In this document: one piece after another, positions 8,146 to 15,854 of the stretch
Position numbering within the stretch: position 1 is the first letter of the stretch
How the letters are laid out: each line of letters begins with the position of its first letter
Assembly: GCA_947453415.1 (NCBI GenBank)
Contig: CANGGG010000036.1
Span: 1-32,615, forward strand
Length of the DNA: 32,615 nucleotides
From: Bacteroidota bacterium
Lineage (GTDB): Bacteria > Bacteroidota > Bacteroidia > UKL13-3
Reading direction: 5' to 3'
Made by a program: the position numbers and the translations under genes
The notes under the pieces: model-generated
The model's input: the letters and a program-made list of their open reading frames with translations, nothing else
Told to the model about the DNA's origin: nothing
The model's database searches: none

Positions 8146-8176
8146 TTTGTTTCAATGTTGTCAATCCTTATAATTG
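8146..8176 (+). promoter_or_regulatory. Promoter of the subtilase-barrel-menA operon
   Basis: TTTG at 8146-8149, a 19-base spacer and TATAATTG (7 of 8 to TAnnTTTG) at 8169-8176. The box ends three bases before the ATG at 8180, so the predicted transcription start falls on or next to the start codon and the message would be essentially leaderless. The ndk terminator just upstream isolates this promoter. Confidence 0.5.
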
Positions 8177-8179
8177 CTC

Positions 8180-9841
8180 ATGTTTAATTTTTTGAAATTT
8201 ATACTTGTAAGCTTATTACTTTTTTTGTTTTCAAATGTGTTTGCACAAATTGAAACAAAAACTTATGTGGTTTATTTAAAAGATAAATCAAAGGAAAATT
8301 TTAATCCTTATTCTTATTTTGATATAAAAAATATTGAACGTAAACAATTGACTCATTTATCACTTTATGATGAGCGAGATTTACCTTTAAACAATAATTA
8401 TATTACTCAAATAGAAAGTCCTCAAGTTCATGTTTTAGTAGCTAGTCGGTGGTTAAATGCCTTATTTATTCAAACCAATAATGAGCAAATTTCTAAAATA
8501 AAAGCACTGCCTTTTGTTAAACAAGTTGATATATATAAACAATCCAACAAAAAGATAATTGCATCGGAAAACAAAGATATAACAGAAGTTGATCAAAAAA
8601 TTTTAGTATACCAAACTGAAAGATTACAAGCAAAAGAATTTGCTAATAAAAATTTATCAGGTAAAGGTATTCGCATAGCAGTTTTTGATGTTGGTTTTAG
8701 TGGAGCAGATAAACATGAAGTTTTTGCCCATTTGCGTAGCAATAATCAAATAAAAGCCACTTATAATTTTATCAATAAAAATGAAAATGTTTACTTAGGT
8801 GGCGCCCATGGAACCAATACTTTAAGTTGCATAACTGGAATTTATAAAGGACAAAAAATGGGAATGGCCACCGATGCAGAATTTTTATTAGCCAGAACTG
8901 AATGGTCTTCAAAAGAAGATAAACAAGAAGAATATTTTTGGTTAGCTGCCGCTGAATGGGCCGATAAAAATGGAGCAAACATCATCAGTAGTTCATTAGG
9001 TTATGGCAGCGACTGGTATAACGTAAACGACATGGATGGAAAGAAAAGTGTAGTGTCTTTTGCAGCAACAGTTGCTGCTCAAAAAGGTATTTTAGTGGTA
9101 AATTCTGCTGGAAATGAATACCAAGACGATTGGAAAACTATTATTACCCCTTCCGATGCTGACAGCGTTTTATGTGTGGGCGGAACCAATCCTTTTAACG
9201 ACAGACATATTGATTTTTCGTCAAGTGGGCCAAGTGCTGATTACAGAAAGAAACCCAATATTAGTGCTCCCGGACAAGTCATAGCTGCCAATCCAAATGG
9301 AACAATTAGCACAACTTTTGGAACCTCATTTTCCTGTCCGCTTATCAGTGGTTTTGCTGCTTGTGCTTGGCAAAGCAATCGCAGTTTAACCAATATGCAA
9401 TTGTTTAGAGAAATTGAAAAGTCAGGCCATTTATACCCGTATTTTGATTACATGCACGGACATGGAATTCCTCAAGCAAGTTATTTTACAAACGCCAATA
9501 AAACCATACCTTTGGCTAATTTTAAAATATTAGATTCATTGAAACAAAACAATGAAATTACCATACAAATTACTGATACAGTTATTCTGAATCAATTTAA
9601 AGTTTTTGATGTATTCACAGATTTTATGAAAGAAAATGGAATTGAAAAGCAAAAAATTAATACACCTCTGGGACTTAATTTTTATTGGAACATTTCGAAC
9701 GAATTGGGTAAAATTTTACATTATGAAGTAATATTGATTAACACCACTGACGACATTATTATTAGACCAGAAAACATACAAAAAGGAAATATTTTAAACT
9801 TTCATTTTGAAGGATACACTCAAACTAAAACAATAGAATAA
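8180..9841 (+). CDS. Secreted S8 (subtilisin-like) serine protease
   Basis: The ATG at 8180 is preferred over an in-frame TTG six bases earlier, which overlaps the promoter box; it gives 553 residues. A signal peptide (FILVSLLLFLFSNVFAQ) is followed by a prodomain and a subtilase domain. Numbered from the TTG (subtract 2 for the ATG form), the triad is Asp172 in IAVFDVGFSG, His212 in GGAHGTNT and Ser385 in GTSFSCP, with oxyanion Asn314 in NSAGNE. A C-terminal beta-rich extension of about 120 residues follows, with no clear T9SS sorting tail. It probably acts in the periplasm or at the cell surface. It is the first gene of an operon with the barrel-like protein (3-base gap) and menA. Confidence 0.92.
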   Translation: MFNFLKFILVSLLLFLFSNVFAQIETKTYVVYLKDKSKENFNPYSYFDIKNIERKQLTHLSLYDERDLPLNNNYITQIESPQVHVLVASRWLNALFIQTNNEQISKIKALPFVKQVDIYKQSNKKIIASENKDITEVDQKILVYQTERLQAKEFANKNLSGKGIRIAVFDVGFSGADKHEVFAHLRSNNQIKATYNFINKNENVYLGGAHGTNTLSCITGIYKGQKMGMATDAEFLLARTEWSSKEDKQEEYFWLAAAEWADKNGANIISSSLGYGSDWYNVNDMDGKKSVVSFAATVAAQKGILVVNSAGNEYQDDWKTIITPSDADSVLCVGGTNPFNDRHIDFSSSGPSADYRKKPNISAPGQVIAANPNGTISTTFGTSFSCPLISGFAACAWQSNRSLTNMQLFREIEKSGHLYPYFDYMHGHGIPQASYFTNANKTIPLANFKILDSLKQNNEITIQITDTVILNQFKVFDVFTDFMKENGIEKQKINTPLGLNFYWNISNELGKILHYEVILINTTDDIIIRPENIQKGNILNFHFEGYTQTKTIE

Positions 9842-9844
9842 AGG

Positions 9845-10528
9845 ATGAAAAAATCAAAAGTAACAAGCATACTTTTATTTATTACATTTTTGCTGCAAGC
9901 ACAAACAGTAGTAATAGAGGAAACAGTTGAAAAACTAACTCCAAAAATAGCTAAACCAAATAAATTAGCAATTGGAATTATTTGGGATTTGACTTTTTAT
10001 GGTGGTGCTGACCAAAAAGGTATAGCAGGAACCTTAGCTAATTCTGTTGGTTTAAATGTTTTGATAAATGCCAAATATAAACTCAATAAACACTTTTTAA
10101 CAATTGGATATTTGGGTTTCAATACAGAGAATTATGGTTTTAAAAAAACAAGTGATAATGATAGTTTTCCAAATAACTATAGTAACAAGTTAGAGAAATA
10201 TAGTTTAGGTGCCATTTCTGGTGGATTAGGATTTCGATTTACAACTAATAAAAAAGCATTTCTAGAAATTGGAGCATTTGCCAAATATAATCACACCCGT
10301 GATTTATATATGGAGAAAAATGATGCAAATGGTAATGTAAACGAAGTAACAATTAAAGACTTAAATTATATCAATCAATTTAATTATGATGCTTATGCAA
10401 GGTTAGGTTATAAAGCCATCAGCATAGTGGCTTATTACAGAATGAATGATATGTTTTCGGTGAGTAATATAGCGCCTGTAGTTTATGAAATGCCAAGGTT
10501 AAGATTAGGTATAAGTTTAGGAATGTAA
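9845..10528 (+). CDS. Small outer-membrane beta-barrel-like protein
   Basis: The 227-residue protein has a signal peptide ending in LLQAQ (about residue 20). The rest alternates polar and aromatic or hydrophobic residues in strands bounded by Gly/Asn turns, such as KHFLTIGYLGFNT, GGLGFRFTTN, AFLEIGAFAKYN, YAYARLGYK-like segments and the C-terminal RLRLGISLGM. This pattern is typical of 8- to 10-stranded outer membrane barrels of the PorT/OmpW size class. Exact family and ligand are unknown. The ATG follows the protease stop by three bases with AAGG in front, and menA follows four bases later, so it is an operon member. Confidence 0.75.
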   Translation: MKKSKVTSILLFITFLLQAQTVVIEETVEKLTPKIAKPNKLAIGIIWDLTFYGGADQKGIAGTLANSVGLNVLINAKYKLNKHFLTIGYLGFNTENYGFKKTSDNDSFPNNYSNKLEKYSLGAISGGLGFRFTTNKKAFLEIGAFAKYNHTRDLYMEKNDANGNVNEVTIKDLNYINQFNYDAYARLGYKAISIVAYYRMNDMFSVSNIAPVVYEMPRLRLGISLGM

Positions 10529-10532
10529 ATAA

Positions 10533-11435
10533 ATGAAAAATTGGATTGAGGCCTTCAGGCTGCGTACTTTAATGCTTTCATTAGCATGTATATTAATGGG
10601 TGTTTTTTTAGCTAAAATGAGTCATGTTGATATTAATATTTTATCAATCACATTTACTTTTTTAACCGCTTTGTTTTTACAAATTTTATCGAATTTAGCC
10701 AACGATTATGGCGACAGTAAACATGGAGCCGATCATGATGGTAGAAAAGGACCCAAACGCGCGGTTCAATCGGGTAAAATTTCATCAGCAAAAATGCTAA
10801 ATGGCATAAAATTATTTTTGGTGTTAAGTTTAATCAGCGGCATGTTATTACTTTATTTTTGTTTGCCAATCATTGGAAATATAGGAGTAATTTCATTATT
10901 TGTTTTGGGAATTGCAGCGATTATAGCTGCAATAGCTTATACCAACGGGAAAAAACCTTATGGTTACATGGGCTTAGGCGATATTTCTGTTTTTATTTTC
11001 TTTGGATTAATTGCAGTTTGTGGTACTTATTATTTATTAGTTGGATCCATTAGTAGCATGGTATTATTGCCAGCTATTAGTTGCGGATTGTTTTCGGTTG
11101 GAGTATTGAACCTAAATAATATGCGTGACATTGATTCTGATTTACAAGCTGGAAAAAACAGCATTCCTGCACGAATTGGTTTTGCTAAAAGTAAAATATA
11201 CCATTATAATATTATTGTCATTGGATTGCTTTGCACCTTAGTATTTGTAATGTTTTACAAAGAAATGCCAACATGGAGAAACTTATCATTTGTGGCATGT
11301 TACCCGTTTTTTTTAAAGCAATTATTTACCATTAAAAATACAACTGATAAACAAAAATTAGATCCAATGTTAAAACAATTAGCTATTTCAACCATGCTTT
11401 TTGTAGTATTATTTGGTTTAGGAAATGCTTTTTAG
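10533..11435 (+). CDS. menA: 1,4-dihydroxy-2-naphthoate polyprenyltransferase (MenA), UbiA family
   Basis: The 300-residue integral membrane protein carries both aspartate-rich motifs of UbiA prenyltransferases: NDYGDSKHGADHDG (57-70), with GPKRAVQSG following, and NMRDIDSDLQAGK near 200. About eight hydrophobic helices surround them. The wording of both motifs is that of MenA, which attaches a polyprenyl chain to DHNA in menaquinone synthesis. The family starts with WIEAFRLRTL, as here, so the ATG at 10533 is right. It is the last gene of the subtilase operon. No other men genes are in the window. Confidence 0.93.
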   Translation: MKNWIEAFRLRTLMLSLACILMGVFLAKMSHVDINILSITFTFLTALFLQILSNLANDYGDSKHGADHDGRKGPKRAVQSGKISSAKMLNGIKLFLVLSLISGMLLLYFCLPIIGNIGVISLFVLGIAAIIAAIAYTNGKKPYGYMGLGDISVFIFFGLIAVCGTYYLLVGSISSMVLLPAISCGLFSVGVLNLNNMRDIDSDLQAGKNSIPARIGFAKSKIYHYNIIVIGLLCTLVFVMFYKEMPTWRNLSFVACYPFFLKQLFTIKNTTDKQKLDPMLKQLAISTMLFVVLFGLGNAF

Positions 11436-11490
11436 TTGTCAGCTGATAGTTGTCAGTTGATAGTTGTCAGTTGATAGTTGACAGTTATTA
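11435..11490. repeat. 14-bp tandem repeat, four copies
   Basis: Four head-to-tail copies of GTTGTCAGTTGATA (copy 1 has CAGCTGATA, copy 4 is GTTGACAGTTATTA) start at the last base of the menA stop codon. Similar TGACAGTTGATAG-type repeats occur in intergenic regions of other Bacteroidota, as far as I recall. No spacer structure is present, so it is not CRISPR. Confidence 0.85.
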
Positions 11491-11500
11491 AACCCAAAAT

Positions 11501-11540
11501 TAACAATTCAACAATATAGCAATTTAACAATACAACAATT
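11501..11540. repeat. AACAAT-rich degenerate tandem repeat
   Basis: Six AACAAT/GCAATT-type words (TAACAATTCAACAATATAGC and onward) follow each other between the 14-bp repeat and the SET-domain gene. With the 14-bp repeat it fills nearly the whole 115-base gap, leaving no clear promoter. Confidence 0.5.
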
Positions 11541-11550
11541 ATAAAACACA

Positions 11551-11970
11551 ATGTCATTATACATAGATGAGAGCACCTTGGCAGGTGCAGGGAAAGGATT
11601 ATTTACAGATACTTTAATAAAACGAGGCGAACGAATAGTAGAATATACAGGTGATATAATTACTTGGAAAGAATGTGAGCGCAGAAATAATGCTATGAAA
11701 GATGGAATAGGGGCATATTATTTTTATGTGTCAGCAAAAAAATGCATTGATGCACAATATCATTTAGACAGCATGGCCCGTTATTGCAATGACGCCAATG
11801 GATTTACAAAAGTTTCAGGACTAAAAAACAATGCTAGATTTGAAATTATAAAAGGTAAAGTTTATATCATAGCAAGTAGAAATTTAAAGCCAGGAGTTGA
11901 AATATTTGTGCCTTATGGAAAAGAATATTGGCAAGCCATAGCCGAGCAAGGTTATGGTCCTAAATTGTAA
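11551..11970 (+). CDS. SET-domain protein (putative protein-lysine methyltransferase)
   Basis: The 139-residue protein is essentially a bare SET domain. The N-terminal SAM motif is AGAGKGLFTD (11-20) with ERIVEYTGDII; the catalytic core equivalent to RFxNHSCxPN is ARYCNDANG (76-84), keeping Asn80 but with Asp81 in place of the usual His; NARF (94-97) and GVEIFVPYGKEYW (115-127) with Tyr122 form the post-core part. It would transfer a methyl group from S-adenosylmethionine to lysine of an unknown cytosolic protein. The length is normal for bacterial mini-SET proteins. It is preceded by tandem repeats and followed by comM after a promoter, so it looks monocistronic. Confidence 0.85.
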   Translation: MSLYIDESTLAGAGKGLFTDTLIKRGERIVEYTGDIITWKECERRNNAMKDGIGAYYFYVSAKKCIDAQYHLDSMARYCNDANGFTKVSGLKNNARFEIIKGKVYIIASRNLKPGVEIFVPYGKEYWQAIAEQGYGPKL

Positions 11971-12015
11971 TTTTATTTTAAAATATTAAACAATTTTCTT
12001 TTTCATGAATATACC

Positions 12016-12046
12016 TTGTTTAAAATTTTAATTGCATGTATTATTG
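12016..12046 (+). promoter_or_regulatory. Promoter of the comM/yifB-like gene
   Basis: TTG at 12016-12018, a 20-base spacer and TATTATTG (7 of 8 to TAnnTTTG) at 12039-12046, 27 bases before the ATG. Spacing and position fit a Bacteroidota housekeeping promoter. Confidence 0.45.
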
Positions 12047-12073
12047 CTTTAATTTAATTTAAATAATAAATAT

Positions 12074-13627
12074 ATGCTTATAAGAACCTTTGGTAGTGCG
12101 GTGTATGGTGTAGATGCAGTTACTATTACAGTTGAAGTAAATGTGGGTGAAGGTAATGGAGTTGGATATTTTTTAGTTGGCTTGCCCGATAATGCAGTAA
12201 AGGAAAGTCAGCATAGAATAGAAACTGCTTTAAAAAATAATCATTATAAAATGCCTAGGCAAAAGGTAGTCATAAACATGGCTCCTGCCGATATTAGAAA
12301 AGAAGGTTCATCTTACGATGCAACAATTGCAATTGGTTATTTAGCCGCTTCCGACCAATTGAATCCTGATAGAATTGAGAAATACATTATTATGGGTGAG
12401 TTGAGTTTGGACGGTTATTTAAAACCCATCAAAGGTGCTTTGCCCATTGCTATTAAAGCTCGTGAAGAAGGTTTTGAAGGATTTATTTTACCAAAAGAAA
12501 ATGCCAAAGAAGCTGCCATTGTAAATAATTTAAAAGTTTATGGTGCTACTCATATTCGTGAAATCATAGAATTTTTTAATGGTGATGAAACCCATTTAAC
12601 TCGATTTGAAATTGATACGCGTAAAGAATTTGAAGATAGTTTAGCATTAAATGAAGAAGATTTTTCGGATGTACGCGGACAAGAAAATATCAAACGTGCT
12701 TTAGAAATTGCAGCAGCAGGCGGACATAATGTAATATTAATTGGCCCGCCAGGAGCAGGAAAAACAATGCTAGCCAAACGTCTGCCAAGTATTTTGCCTC
12801 CTTTAAGTTTACATGAAGCTTTAGAAACCACAAAAATTCATTCGGTTGCCGGAAGGTTAAAATCAAATTCATCATTACTTTATTCAAGACCATTTCGATC
12901 TCCACATCATACCATCAGCGATATAGCTTTGGTAGGAGGTGGAAATATTCCTCAACCAGGTGAAATTAGTTTGGCACATAATGGCGTTCTTTTCTTAGAT
13001 GAATTACCAGAGTTTAAAAGAACCGTTTTAGAAGTAATGCGTCAGCCTTTAGAAGAACGCAGAGTAACCATTTCGAGGGCAAAATTTAGCATTGAATATC
13101 CAGCTAGTTTTATGTTAGTAGCTAGCATGAATCCTTGTCCGTGTGGTTATTATAATCATCCTGAAAAGGAATGTGTTTGTGGAAGTACTGTGGTTCAAAA
13201 ATATCTGAGTAAAGTATCTGGTCCGTTGCTTGATAGAATTGATATTCACATAGAAGTTACACCTGTTAATTTTGATCAATTAACAGATGCACGCAAAGCC
13301 GAAAAAAGCGAAAAAATCAGGGAAAGAGTCATCAAAGCGCGGGAAGTTCAAAGCAGGCGTTTTGCCGATAATCCTTCCATTTATAGCAATGCACAAATGA
13401 GCAGCACGCAAGTAAGAACAGTTTGTCAGATTAGTAATATTGGACAAACATTATTGAAAACGGCCATGAATAAATTACAACTTTCGGCTAGGGCGTACGA
13501 CAGAATTTTAAAAGTAGCTAGAACCATTAGCGACTTAGCTGGAAGCGAAGAAATAAAAACCGAACACCTTGCCGAAGCCATTCAATACAGAAGCTTGGAT
13601 AGGGAATCGTGGGCAGGGAATGGATAA
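12074..13627 (+). CDS. comM: YifB/ComM family Mg-chelatase-like AAA+ ATPase
   Basis: The 517-residue protein has the full ComM layout: an N-terminal Lon-like/ChlI domain (1-170, with [10 protein letters not shown] and [13 protein letters not shown]), an AAA+ domain with Walker A GPPGAGKT (224-231), Walker B LFLDE (306-310) and the arginine-bearing SGPLLDRID (382-390), and a C-terminal Mg-chelatase helical domain ([21 protein letters not shown]). Four cysteines (355, 357, 367, 369) form a likely zinc knuckle, as in the family. ComM is a hexameric helicase that extends branch migration when transformed DNA is integrated; the bacterium may therefore take up DNA, though the gene is widespread. 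It is transcribed alone. Confidence 0.94.
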   Translation: MLIRTFGSAVYGVDAVTITVEVNVGEGNGVGYFLVGLPDNAVKESQHRIETALKNNHYKMPRQKVVINMAPADIRKEGSSYDATIAIGYLAASDQLNPDRIEKYIIMGELSLDGYLKPIKGALPIAIKAREEGFEGFILPKENAKEAAIVNNLKVYGATHIREIIEFFNGDETHLTRFEIDTRKEFEDSLALNEEDFSDVRGQENIKRALEIAAAGGHNVILIGPPGAGKTMLAKRLPSILPPLSLHEALETTKIHSVAGRLKSNSSLLYSRPFRSPHHTISDIALVGGGNIPQPGEISLAHNGVLFLDELPEFKRTVLEVMRQPLEERRVTISRAKFSIEYPASFMLVASMNPCPCGYYNHPEKECVCGSTVVQKYLSKVSGPLLDRIDIHIEVTPVNFDQLTDARKAEKSEKIRERVIKAREVQSRRFADNPSIYSNAQMSSTQVRTVCQISNIGQTLLKTAMNKLQLSARAYDRILKVARTISDLAGSEEIKTEHLAEAIQYRSLDRESWAGNG

Positions 13628-13685
13628 TAAGATAAATCTGTGCGGAAAAATTTACAGACATAACATGTTACGTCTCCTATAATAA

Positions 13686-13705
13686 AGACGTTGCATGCAA
13701 CGTCT
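13686..13705. repeat. 20-bp perfect palindrome (possible bidirectional terminator or REP-like repeat)
   Basis: AGACGTTGCATGCAACGTCT is a perfect 20-base palindrome between the convergent comM and LolC/E-like genes. A partial echo (ACGTCTC) lies about 20 bases upstream, and AACGTCTCTACA (13699-13710) recurs exactly at 32413-32424. The same core is, from memory, a dispersed repeat in other bacteria. Confidence 0.8.
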
Positions 13706-13770
13706 CTACAAATTTAATATTAATTCAAAAGGTTGTTAATAGCAAAAAAATCAGTGAATCTGTGGCGGTT

Positions 13771-15015
13771 CTAATTCAATTTCATGGCAATTTTCCTCGC
13801 TTTATTCCAAGGATAAATGGCTGTAAAAATTCCTAAAATAATTATTGTAATCAATACAATAATCGCATCACCAAACGCAAAAACGATGGGGTACGAAATA
13901 GGGGAATTTGGACTAATTTTTATAAATCCAAAATACTGTTGTGCTAAACAAATAAATAGTCCAACTACCAAACCAATAAATCCACCAACTGCAGCTATAA
14001 ATATGCTTTGCCAAGCAAATATATTAGCAATTTTTATAGCAGTTAAGCCCATGCTATGTAAAATTTTTATCTCGCGTATTTTTTCCATTACCAATAAATA
14101 AAGTGTGCCAATGGTATTGAAAATAGCTATAATTAATATAAAAAGTATAATAATATAGCTGATTAACTTTTCGGTTTTCACCAATTTGTAAAATGCTTCT
14201 CGTTGTTCAAACCTAGTTTTTACTTGAAACTGATTGCCCAAAAATGTTTGTAGTTTTTGCTTTACATTATTTAAATCGTTTTCGTTTTTAAGCTTAATTT
14301 CAATGGCACTTATTTCGTTTTCTTTTTCCAATAATTTGGATAAAAAACGCAATGGAACCAACACATATTTACCATCAATTTCGGGCTGAATGGCAAATAT
14401 TCCACTAGGAACAATCAAATCTCTGTTGAAAGCATTTTCAGGATTGATGAAATTTATTTCTCCTTTTTTAGGGGCGTAAATACTCAAAAAGTTAAATTGG
14501 TCAGATGGGTCAACTCCTAATTGATAAGCCAAACTTTCGCCACATAAAGCAAAGTTAGTATCACCACTTTGAATGATGGCTTCACCAACTTGAATGCAAG
14601 TATCAATATGTGCCACCTTTAAATAATTTTCATCTACAGCTTTTGCTGTAGCAATGGTTTCTTTGTTGTTATACCTTAGCAATACATTTTCTTCTAAAAC
14701 TTTGCTTGCATTGGCAATTTCATTCCATTGAGTTATTTCGGAATAATTCGCCTCGTTAATTTTAAATGTTTTGGAATGAACGGCTGTTATTTGCAGCTCT
14801 GCATCAAAGTTGCTGTACATTTTAGCAAATAAATTTTCAAATCCATTAAATACCGAAAGGATGATAATGAGCGCGCAAGTTCCAACAATATAACCCAATA
14901 AACTGATGCTTGAAATGACAGTAACTGCATTATAAGTTCCACTCTTTTTTTTTGAAAAGAAATACTTTTTAGCTATTTTAAATGATAACGACAATGGATA
15001 AAATAATAATGGCAA
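13771..15015 (-). CDS. FtsX-like ABC transporter permease, LolC/LolE type
   Basis: The protein has one N-terminal membrane helix (about 28-57, SSISLLGYIVGTCALIIILSVF type), a periplasmic domain of about 220 residues, and three C-terminal helices (about 285-405) in an FtsX fold. That is the LolC/E architecture that, with LolD, extracts lipoproteins from the inner membrane. No LolD ATPase is next to it. There is no ATG in frame before residue 66. The TTG at 15015 gives 414 residues. A second TTG at 14994 would give a start reading (M)SLSFKIAKKYFFSKK, which fits the family N-terminus better. It converges on comM. Confidence 0.85.
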   Translation of the reverse strand: MPLLFYPLSLSFKIAKKYFFSKKKSGTYNAVTVISSISLLGYIVGTCALIIILSVFNGFENLFAKMYSNFDAELQITAVHSKTFKINEANYSEITQWNEIANASKVLEENVLLRYNNKETIATAKAVDENYLKVAHIDTCIQVGEAIIQSGDTNFALCGESLAYQLGVDPSDQFNFLSIYAPKKGEINFINPENAFNRDLIVPSGIFAIQPEIDGKYVLVPLRFLSKLLEKENEISAIEIKLKNENDLNNVKQKLQTFLGNQFQVKTRFEQREAFYKLVKTEKLISYIIILFILIIAIFNTIGTLYLLVMEKIREIKILHSMGLTAIKIANIFAWQSIFIAAVGGFIGLVVGLFICLAQQYFGFIKISPNSPISYPIVFAFGDAIIVLITIIILGIFTAIYPWNKARKIAMKLN

Positions 15016-15116
15016 TAATAAAGCACTTGAACCAAAAAATTGTTATCAATTATTGTTAGCCAAACACTTTTTTTAGGTAAACAATCTTTATTGAAACATG
15101 GAAATAATTTCAGTTA

Positions 15117-15418
15117 TTCAACTCCTTCGGAGTTGTTTTCATATTTGCTTTAAAAATCACCGAGTTGCACTCAGTGCTATTCATATTCAACTCTTTCAGA
15201 GTTGTAAACAGAAAGAATTTTTGTAAAAAATTTCAAGGACAATAACCCCACTTGCACCGATAGGAGAATTTTATCCTTTCAGAGTTCTAAACAGAAAACA
15301 TTGTTAAACTAAATTGTAAAATGATCAAGAACAACAACTCTGAAGGAGTTGAATTTGAATAACCCTGCATGAAATGCAGGGTAAAATAACCAGAATGATA
15401 TCAACTCTGAAGGAGTTG
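15117..15418. repeat. Cluster of five small hairpin repeats of the CAACTCCTTCGGAGTTG family
   Basis: The 428-base gap between the permease and the P-loop gene contains no credible ORF but five related elements. Forward copies: CAACTCCTTCGGAGTTG at 15119-15135, CAACTCTTTCAGAGTTG at 15188-15204, and a half-copy ending TTTCAGAGTTC near 15277-15287. Inverted copies: CAACTCTGAAGGAGTTG at 15335-15351 and again at 15402-15418. Each complete copy is a 7-bp stem with a 3-base loop; copies 1 and 2 differ by a compensated C-G to T-A pair. Short flanks are shared (ATTCAACTC before, AAACAGAAA after two of them). Confidence 0.8.
15362..15382. repeat. 9-bp hairpin within the repeat cluster
   Basis: ACCCTGCAT and ATGCAGGGT form a perfect 9-bp stem around GAA. 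It lies between the two inverted CAACTC copies and shares their GAA/TTC loop type, so it is probably another member of the same class of mobile hairpins rather than a terminator; no T run follows. Confidence 0.65.
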
Positions 15419-15443
15419 AATAAGTGCAACAAAGGGAAATGTT

Positions 15444-15854
15444 TTATAACAACTTCACTTTGTATTTTTCGGCCATTTTTTCTAATTGCTCTTGGCTTAT
15501 ATCATGAACATTTTTATTATCATGGTATTTTTCAACGGTAATTACATAAAGCATATAATCAAACTCAGCGGCTAATTTAAAATAGGGTGTTAATTCCCAG
15601 TCTAATGTAAAAGTATTATCAATAAAAACCTTAGTAATTCCTTGTTTTAATGCTTCCTTACAAAGGTTTTCACATTGCTGATATGCAAGATAGTTTTCTG
15701 CAAAATTGAATACATATTCACCCGTAATTTTATTCGTAAAATAATTGTCAATGGCAAAAACTGGATACTTTTCACTTTCACTTAAAACGTTTGCCAAACT
15801 GCTTTTTCCAGCACCGGGCAAACCTCTTAAAAGTATCAGGTTTTTAGATTCCAT
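15444..15854 (-). CDS. P-loop ATP-binding protein (AAA/zeta-kinase-like)
   Basis: The 136-residue protein begins ILLRGLPGAGKSSLA, a Walker A motif at 11-18, followed by FAIDNYFTNKITGEYVFN, a region VFIDNTFTLDWELTPYF that plays the Walker-B/lid part, and a short C-terminal helix. This is the small nucleotide or polynucleotide kinase-like fold seen in NEDD4-binding-protein-2-like and zeta-toxin-like ATPases. The substrate is unknown. Its ATG shares one base with the TAA of the haem-binding protein gene (TAATG), so translation is probably coupled. It is not an obvious toxin, as no antitoxin neighbour is present. Confidence 0.8.
   Translation of the reverse strand: MESKNLILLRGLPGAGKSSLANVLSESEKYPVFAIDNYFTNKITGEYVFNFAENYLAYQQCENLCKEALKQGITKVFIDNTFTLDWELTPYFKLAAEFDYMLYVITVEKYHDNKNVHDISQEQLEKMAEKYKVKLL

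Noticed and set aside
8174-8176. TTG start for the subtilase
   Set aside because: It lies inside the -7 promoter box; the ATG at 8180 two codons later keeps the whole signal peptide.
9480-9841. T9SS sorting domain on the subtilase
   Set aside because: The C-terminal extension lacks the PNP start, the GxY-like strand and the basic end that the amylase tail shows.
11435-11490. CRISPR array
   Set aside because: The 14-base units are directly adjacent with no spacers, and no cas gene is in the window.
13817-14101. Plus-strand ORF of 94 residues
   Set aside because: It is antisense to the membrane helices of the LolC/E-like permease and has no recognisable features.
15117-15418. CRISPR or attachment-site array
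   Set aside because: Copies are in both orientations, spaced irregularly and self-complementary; no integrase or cas gene is near.
15444-15854. Zeta-type toxin
   Set aside because: Only the P-loop is shared; there is no antitoxin gene, and its coupled partner is a haem-binding protein.
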